A stretch of DNA of 18,298 nt from a bacterium UBA1790 (lineage in GTDB: Bacteria; Bacteroidota; Bacteroidia; Bacteroidales; Muribaculaceae): positions 1,553 to 19,850 of the forward strand of contig DCGA01000066.1 of assembly GCA_002314465.1 (NCBI GenBank). Direction: 5' to 3'. Below, one piece after another: positions 13,749 to 18,298 of this stretch (the first letter of the stretch is position 1; every line of letters starts with the position of its first letter). A model generated the notes under the pieces. It saw only the letters and a list, made by a program, of their open reading frames with translations. It did no database searches and had not been told where the DNA came from. The position numbers and the translations under genes are program-made.

Positions 13749-14392
13749 TTGCGTAGTATTTCCATGTATTCTTCGTAAGAAATATAGCGTGCTCCCATCG
13801 ATTTCAGGTGGGGCGTTTCTATTTGGCAGTCAATCAATTTCCAGTTCATTGATTCAAGGTGACGTGCAAGTCCTATCAACGCCAGTTTGGACGCACTCGG
13901 CACTCGCGAGAACATACTCTCGCCTATGAAGCAACCGTTCACGGTAACGCCATACAGGCCTCCCACGAGATGCTCGCCTTCCCACACCTCGACGCTTGCC
14001 GCCAGCCCCAGGTTGTATAGTGCAGTGTAGGCTTTGACGATTTCGGGACCCAACCATGCCCCTTCCATGTGGTAGCGGTTATCCACTGTGCGGCAGCCGT
14101 TTATCACACCCGAGAAGTCCTGGTTGATAGATACACGGTATTTGCCTTTGTTGATAAGGGCTCGCATCGAGTGCGACACATGTATCTCGCTCGGGAATAT
14201 CACGAAGCGTTCCATGGGACAGTACCACACAGGCTCGCTCCAGTCGCGGAACGAGAACCACGGGAATATGCCGTGGCTGTAGGCAAGCTGCAGGCGCTCG
14301 ATGCTCAGGTCGCCGCCCACCGCCAGCATTCCGTCGGGTTCACCCAAATGCGGGTCGGGAAATATGAGGTCTTCTGAAATATGGAATACCAT
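13745..14392 (-). CDS. aat: Leucyl/phenylalanyl-tRNA-protein transferase
   Basis: 215 residues. The enzyme transfers Leu or Phe from aminoacyl-tRNA to the N-terminal Lys or Arg of proteins, creating a destabilising residue for the ClpS-ClpA pathway. Family motifs are all present: FPDP (11-14), DGMLAVGGDLS (20-30), GIFPWF (41-46), the W-x-C-P-M-E-R segment (56-62), GGLYGV (144-149), GESMFSR (157-163) and IDCQ (187-190). The start overlaps the clpA stop in TAATG, and the stop overlaps the next gene in ATGA, so its synthesis is coupled on both sides. Having aat directly with clpS and clpA puts substrate tagging and degradation in one transcript. Confidence 0.96.
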   Translation of the reverse strand: MVFHISEDLIFPDPHLGEPDGMLAVGGDLSIERLQLAYSHGIFPWFSFRDWSEPVWYCPMERFVIFPSEIHVSHSMRALINKGKYRVSINQDFSGVINGCRTVDNRYHMEGAWLGPEIVKAYTALYNLGLAASVEVWEGEHLVGGLYGVTVNGCFIGESMFSRVPSASKLALIGLARHLESMNWKLIDCQIETPHLKSMGARYISYEEYMEILRK

Positions 14393-16671
14393 TATTGCTT
14401 CGTTTTGGGTTGTGACACGGTTATTGCAAGTTTGCCCTTGCGCATCGTTACGCGTGCTGTTCCGCCGTTCTTCAGATCACCAAAGAGGATTTCCTTCACA
14501 AGCAGTGTCTTGAGGCGGTTGTGTATCACGCGGTCCATCTCTCTTGCTCCGTATTCATGCGAATATCCTTCCTTGAGCAGTGCCTCGCGAGCTGTTGCCA
14601 TGAGGTTGAGTTTCACGTTGCGCGACGCCAGCATGGTGCGCAGTTCGCGCAGCTTCTTGTCGAGAATCATGCTTGCCATCTCGTGGTCCATGTCGTTGAA
14701 CACCACGATGCCCGACAAGCGGTTGAGGAACTCGGGCTTAAAGGTCTGTTTCACCTTCTTGAGCATAGCGCCGCCTGCTGTGGTAGTGGGAGCAAAGCCC
14801 AACGACGCATTGTGGGCCCACTGTGCTCCGGCATTGCTGGTCATGATTATCACCACATTCTGGAAGTGTGCCTTGCGGCCCTTGTTGTCTGTGAGTGTGC
14901 CGTAGTCCATCACCTGCAGCAATATATTGAAGATGTCTTCGTGGGCCTTTTCTATCTCGTCGAGCAGCAGCACGCAGTCGGGGGCGCGGCGCACGGCGTC
15001 GGTAAGCAGTCCGCCGTCGTCATAGCCTACATAGCCGGCAGGCGAACCGATGAGTTTGGCAACGGTGTGTTTCTCCATGTATTCGCTCATGTCGAATCGC
15101 ACCAGTTCCACGCCCAGTTCGCGAGCAAGAACGCGAGCAACCTCGGTTTTGCCCACGCCGGTCGGACCTACAAAGAGCATGCTTGCCAGTGGCTTCTGCG
15201 GGTCAAGCAGTCCTGCCTTGGACATCTGCACAGCCTCTACGACATCGCCCACAGCGGTGTCCTGGCCGTAGATGTTGCCCAGCATGCGTTCACGCAGTGA
15301 GAGCAGACGGTCGCTGTCATCGTCTTTGTCCTCAAGGGCGTTGACGCGTGCCACACGTGCCAGCACCTGTGCAATGAGTTTGCGGTCTACCACGCGTTTG
15401 GCTTTTTTGTTCATGTGCAGCAACGCTCCGGCCTCGTCTATCAGGTCGATGGCCTTGTCGGGCAGATAGCGGTCGGTTATGTGTTTAGCGCTTGCCTTTA
15501 CGGCCATTTCCAGAGCATCGTCGTCGTAGGTGATGCCGTGGAATTTCTCGTAGGGCTCCTTGAGAGCCATGATTATCTTGATTGCCTCTTCCACGCTGGG
15601 CTCGGGCACGTCAATCGTCTGGAAACGGCGCATGAGGCCCTTGCTGCGCGAGATGCTACGGTTATACTCTTCGTATGTCGTCGCACCTATGAAGCGCACT
15701 CGACCACCCTCAAGGTAAGGCTTGAGCATGTTGGATGCGTCAAGCGAGCCCTGGCCGGTCTGACCTGCGCCCACGATGGTGTGAATCTCGTCGATGTAGA
15801 TGATGGTGTTGCCTTCCTCGCTTGCTCCCTCCATGACGGTCTTGATGCGCTTCTCAAAGTCGCCTCTGAACTGTGTGCCGGCAAGCAGCGATGCAAGGTC
15901 AAGTTCATATATGCGTGCGCCTTTCAGGTTGTCGGGCACGTCGCCGCGTTCGATGCGCTCGGCAAGGCCATAGATGAGCGAGGTCTTGCCCACACCGGGT
16001 TCGCCCAGGTGCAGCGGGTTGTTCTTGTCCTTGCGGCACAGCACCTGTATGGTGCGGTCCAGTTCGGCTTCGCGGTCTATCAGGGGATTGTGGTCGGCGA
16101 TATGGTCGTTCACGCACACCACGAGGTCGTGCCACGACTGGTGGGGCGTGTTGCCTTCTTCCTGTATCGGCTCCTTGTCTTTGCGGGGCGATGATCCTTT
16201 GTCCTGGTCGGCATCTTCATAGGCGTCGAGTAGGGTAGCGATGAGTTCGCCCACCTTCTCGTTGATTGCTGTCTGGAGTATGCTTGCCGCCCACGAGTCC
16301 TCGAGTTCGAGCAGCGATGTTACCATCATGGGCACTGATATCTCGGTACGGTCGGCGGTAACGGCTTGCTGTATCGAGTTGGCGATGAGCAGCAGCATCT
16401 GTTGCGACATCGAGTCCTCGAGTGCTTCGGGTACATCATCTTCGTCCAGTTTGGGCTGTTCGGCAATGGTGTCGTCGAGCATAGAGTCCATCTCGGCAAA
16501 GATGCTCTTGCTCACGCCCATACTCTTGAGCGAACTGGTGAAAGGCTTGTCGGCGAGGAGGCTCTTGAGCAGTACCTCGGGGGTGATAAACTCGCAGGAA
16601 TTCTCGTCGGCAAAGTCGATAGCGCGTTTCAGCACCTTCCACGCGTTTTTGTCATATCCTATGTTGTTCAT
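14392..16671 (-). CDS. clpA: ATP-dependent Clp protease ATP-binding subunit ClpA
   Basis: 759 residues, the length of E. coli ClpA. It is a hexameric unfoldase that feeds substrates to ClpP. It has a Clp N-domain (about 1-145, the ClpS docking site), an acidic linker, then two AAA modules without the long middle domain of ClpB/ClpC. D1: Walker A GEPGVGKT (223-230), Walker B IYIDE (291-295). D2: Walker A GPTGVGKT (502-509), Walker B LLLDE (568-572). The tripeptide LGF (624-626) sits where ClpA/ClpX have the ClpP-binding IGL/IGF loop, so it should bind ClpP. It lies 28 bases after clpS and overlaps aat by one base. It could be labelled ClpC, but the absent middle domain and the clpS neighbour favour ClpA. 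Confidence 0.95.
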   Translation of the reverse strand: MNNIGYDKNAWKVLKRAIDFADENSCEFITPEVLLKSLLADKPFTSSLKSMGVSKSIFAEMDSMLDDTIAEQPKLDEDDVPEALEDSMSQQMLLLIANSIQQAVTADRTEISVPMMVTSLLELEDSWAASILQTAINEKVGELIATLLDAYEDADQDKGSSPRKDKEPIQEEGNTPHQSWHDLVVCVNDHIADHNPLIDREAELDRTIQVLCRKDKNNPLHLGEPGVGKTSLIYGLAERIERGDVPDNLKGARIYELDLASLLAGTQFRGDFEKRIKTVMEGASEEGNTIIYIDEIHTIVGAGQTGQGSLDASNMLKPYLEGGRVRFIGATTYEEYNRSISRSKGLMRRFQTIDVPEPSVEEAIKIIMALKEPYEKFHGITYDDDALEMAVKASAKHITDRYLPDKAIDLIDEAGALLHMNKKAKRVVDRKLIAQVLARVARVNALEDKDDDSDRLLSLRERMLGNIYGQDTAVGDVVEAVQMSKAGLLDPQKPLASMLFVGPTGVGKTEVARVLARELGVELVRFDMSEYMEKHTVAKLIGSPAGYVGYDDGGLLTDAVRRAPDCVLLLDEIEKAHEDIFNILLQVMDYGTLTDNKGRKAHFQNVVIIMTSNAGAQWAHNASLGFAPTTTAGGAMLKKVKQTFKPEFLNRLSGIVVFNDMDHEMASMILDKKLRELRTMLASRNVKLNLMATAREALLKEGYSHEYGAREMDRVIHNRLKTLLVKEILFGDLKNGGTARVTMRKGKLAITVSQPKTKQ

Positions 16672-16699
16672 AAGTGTCTCTGTTGATGTTATGTGTGTG

Positions 16700-17008
16700 T
16701 TATTCGGGTTCGCATTTTGCCCTCAGTGGATAGCCCTCGTCGCGTGCCCATTGCATGGCGCGGTTGCTGCGGGTAAGTGCTTCGTCGAGCGTATACACCC
16801 CGGCAATGGCCTGCCCCTTGTGATGCACTTCGAGCATTATGGCCTCGGCCTCGGCTTCGCTTTTCCTGAACACCAGGGTGAGAATCATCACTACAAAGTC
16901 CATCGGGGTGAAATCGTCGTTCATGAGTATCACCTTGTACTTGCGCGGTGTCTTCACGCGTAGTGCCACGCGCTCTTTTATTCCACTTTGAGTATCTTTT
17001 TGTGCCAT
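16700..17008 (-). CDS. clpS: ATP-dependent Clp protease adaptor ClpS
   Basis: 102 residues. ClpS binds N-terminal Leu, Phe, Tyr or Trp residues and hands the substrate to ClpA. The pocket residues are conserved: NDDFTPMDFV at 30-39 contains the Asn-Asp-Asp that grips the free amino group and the gating Met (M36). VHHKG (61-65) gives the conserved His (H62, equal to E. coli H66). The first ~20 residues are a flexible tail, as needed for ClpA activity. It is the first gene of the clpS-clpA-aat operon, with a good promoter 15-50 bases upstream. Confidence 0.97.
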   Translation of the reverse strand: MAQKDTQSGIKERVALRVKTPRKYKVILMNDDFTPMDFVVMILTLVFRKSEAEAEAIMLEVHHKGQAIAGVYTLDEALTRSNRAMQWARDEGYPLRAKCEPE

Positions 17009-17028
17009 ACTTTTTATTTATTGTGGTG

Positions 17029-17059
17029 CAAAGGTAACCATTTCTTGCCTTACGGCAAA
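17029..17059 (-). promoter_or_regulatory. Bacteroidota-type promoter for the clpS-clpA-aat operon
   Basis: On the minus strand, TTTG (17059-17056) and TACCTTTG (17036-17029) are separated by 19 bp, a full consensus match. The transcription start would be near 17022, leaving a leader of about 15 nt before the clpS ATG. Confidence 0.75.
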
Positions 17060-17094
17060 ATAAATGCGTGCCGCCGTTAACAGCCACCGGTCTT

Positions 17095-17129
17095 TTTGTT
17101 GGCGTTTTCGTGTTTTTTTTGTAATTTAG
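17095..17129 (+). promoter_or_regulatory. Possible promoter for ligA
   Basis: TAATTTAG (17122-17129) differs from TAnnTTTG by one base. Upstream there is TTTG at 17095-17098 (23-bp spacing) or TTGG at 17099-17102 (19-bp spacing). It is the best candidate in the divergent clpS-ligA gap, but weaker than the others. Confidence 0.4.
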
Positions 17130-17151
17130 CGCTGTAAAAATTTATTTGGAT

Positions 17152-18298
17152 ATGGACATGTTTCAAATGCGCATTGAGGAACTGCGCAAGCAACTCAATG
17201 AACACAATCATAACTACTACGTTCTCAACAATCCCACGATAAGCGACCAGGAGTTTGACGCTCTCATGCGCGAACTGCAGGACCTTGAGGAGAGTTATCC
17301 GCAGTTTGGCGACCCGTTGTCGCCCACACAGCGTGTGGGTAGCGATATCAACAAGGCGTTCAAGCAGGTAACGCACGAGCGTCCCATGATGTCGCTGGCC
17401 AACAGTTACAACATCGACGAGGTGCAGGACTTCTTGCGTCGTGCTCAGGACGGACTGGGTGGCGAGGCTTGTGAAATCGTGGGTGAGATGAAGTATGACG
17501 GAACAAGCATCTCGGTGACATACGAGAACGGACGCCTGGTGCGTGCCGTGACTCGTGGCGACGGCACTCAGGGCGATGATGTGACCAATAATGTCATCAC
17601 CATAAAGAGCGTGCCGCTGCAGTTGCCCGAGGGCATGGACTATCCCGATAAGTTTGAGGTGCGCGGCGAGATTCTACTCCCGTGGAGTTCGTTTGAACGC
17701 CTTAACGAGGAGCGTCAGTTCAACGAGGAACCGCTTTTTGCCAATCCCCGTAATGCAGCCGCTGGTACTCTAAAACTGCAGAACAGCGCCGAGGTTGCCC
17801 GTCGCGGACTGGATGCCTATTTCTACTTTATGTTGGGCGACAACCTCCCGTTCACAACCCACTACGAGAGCATCGAGGCACTCAAGCGCTGGGGCTTCAA
17901 GACAGGCGAACTTACTATCCTCAATTCCATCGACCTTGTTAAGGGCTTCATCGACCACTGGGATGCCGAGCGCAAGAAACTCCCCGTGGCTACCGATGGC
18001 TTGGTGTTCAAGATTAACTCGCTGCGCCAGCAACTCAATCTGGGCGCAACTGCCAAGTCTCCCCGTTGGGCGATTGCCTATAAGTTTGCTCCCGAGCGCG
18101 AGTGCACCCGCCTTGAGAGCGTGTCGTTCGAGGTAGGTCGTTCGGGTGTCATCACTCCCGTTGCCAATCTTGACCCCGTGCTCTTGTCGGGCACTGTTGT
18201 TAAGCGTGCCTCGCTGCACAACGAAGATATCATTCGCTCGCTCGACATCCACGAGAACGACATGGTCTATGTGGAAAAGGCTGGCGAGATTATCCCGC
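17152..18298 (+). CDS. ligA: NAD-dependent DNA ligase LigA, partial (3' end outside the window)
   Basis: An open frame runs from the ATG at 17152 through 382 codons to the window edge; the full enzyme is usually about 670 residues. An ATG two codons later is an equally possible start. LigA seals nicks in DNA using NAD+, in replication and repair. Seen: the Ia domain with [21 protein letters not shown] (18-38) for NMN binding, SLANSYN (81-87), and the active-site Lys K114 in [11 protein letters not shown] (111-121). [14 protein letters not shown] follows, then VRGEI and [11 protein letters not shown]. The OB-fold begins in the last ~60 residues ([10 protein letters not shown] onward). The zinc finger, HhH and BRCT domains would lie beyond the edge. 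It is divergent from clpS. Confidence 0.97.
   Translation, partial: MDMFQMRIEELRKQLNEHNHNYYVLNNPTISDQEFDALMRELQDLEESYPQFGDPLSPTQRVGSDINKAFKQVTHERPMMSLANSYNIDEVQDFLRRAQDGLGGEACEIVGEMKYDGTSISVTYENGRLVRAVTRGDGTQGDDVTNNVITIKSVPLQLPEGMDYPDKFEVRGEILLPWSSFERLNEERQFNEEPLFANPRNAAAGTLKLQNSAEVARRGLDAYFYFMLGDNLPFTTHYESIEALKRWGFKTGELTILNSIDLVKGFIDHWDAERKKLPVATDGLVFKINSLRQQLNLGATAKSPRWAIAYKFAPERECTRLESVSFEVGRSGVITPVANLDPVLLSGTVVKRASLHNEDIIRSLDIHENDMVYVEKAGEIIP

Noticed and set aside
14521..16194. Long plus-strand open frames antisense to clpA
   Set aside because: Shadows of clpA codon bias; the sense frame has all AAA motifs.

Overview
The window fits a member of the Bacteroidales (Bacteroidota). Three things point there. 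Several intergenic regions carry the Bacteroidota promoter pattern TAnnTTTG, some with TTTG about 20 bp upstream. FeoA and FeoB are fused in one protein. The rsfS-ftsH-cdsA order and a divergent feoAB / hemerythrin-LuxR arrangement are also typical. I see no rRNA, tRNA, CRISPR array, phage gene or insertion sequence. The genus cannot be fixed by reading alone. Gene density is high, and no stretch longer than 300 bases lacks a gene.

Layout. Positions 1-6318, all on the minus strand, read in transcription order: udk (uridine kinase), lptB (LPS-export ATPase), an intergenic repeat element, rsfS (ribosome silencing factor), ftsH (membrane AAA protease), cdsA (CDP-diacylglycerol synthase) and a DUF349 coiled-coil protein that runs off the left edge. 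This is an envelope-biogenesis and quality-control block. At 6319-6556 a divergent promoter region separates udk from a plus-strand DEDDh exonuclease (6557-7144). That gene converges on the minus-strand feoAB operon (9712-7215), which includes a 49-residue Cys-rich membrane protein. Divergent from feoAB is a two-gene plus-strand unit: a hemerythrin/RIC-like di-iron protein and a NarL/LuxR-type regulator with a degenerate receiver (9858-11125). A plus-strand MlaE-MlaF lipid-transport ABC pair follows, with a GNAT acetyltransferase (11222-13326), closed by a strong shared terminator. Converging on it is a minus-strand operon clpS-clpA-aat plus a small membrane protein of unknown function (17008-13386). 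Divergent from clpS is ligA (NAD-dependent DNA ligase), cut by the right edge.

How the genes fit together. The clearest functional unit is the N-degron operon. Aat attaches Leu/Phe to the N-termini of proteins, ClpS recognises those residues, and ClpA unfolds the substrate for ClpP. The junctions clpA/aat (TAATG) and aat/membrane protein (ATGA) overlap, so the unknown 120-residue protein is tied to this pathway. The second unit is ferrous-iron uptake (feoAB and its Cys-rich partner) back to back with a di-iron repair/sensing protein and a regulator. Their shared intergenic region carries several palindromes that look like operators. Most operon junctions here overlap by 1-4 bases, which suggests translational coupling.

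Nothing in the window is a wholly new system. The best leads are the small protein coupled to aat, the palindrome-rich feo/hemerythrin control region, and a composite repeat and hairpin element between lptB and rsfS.
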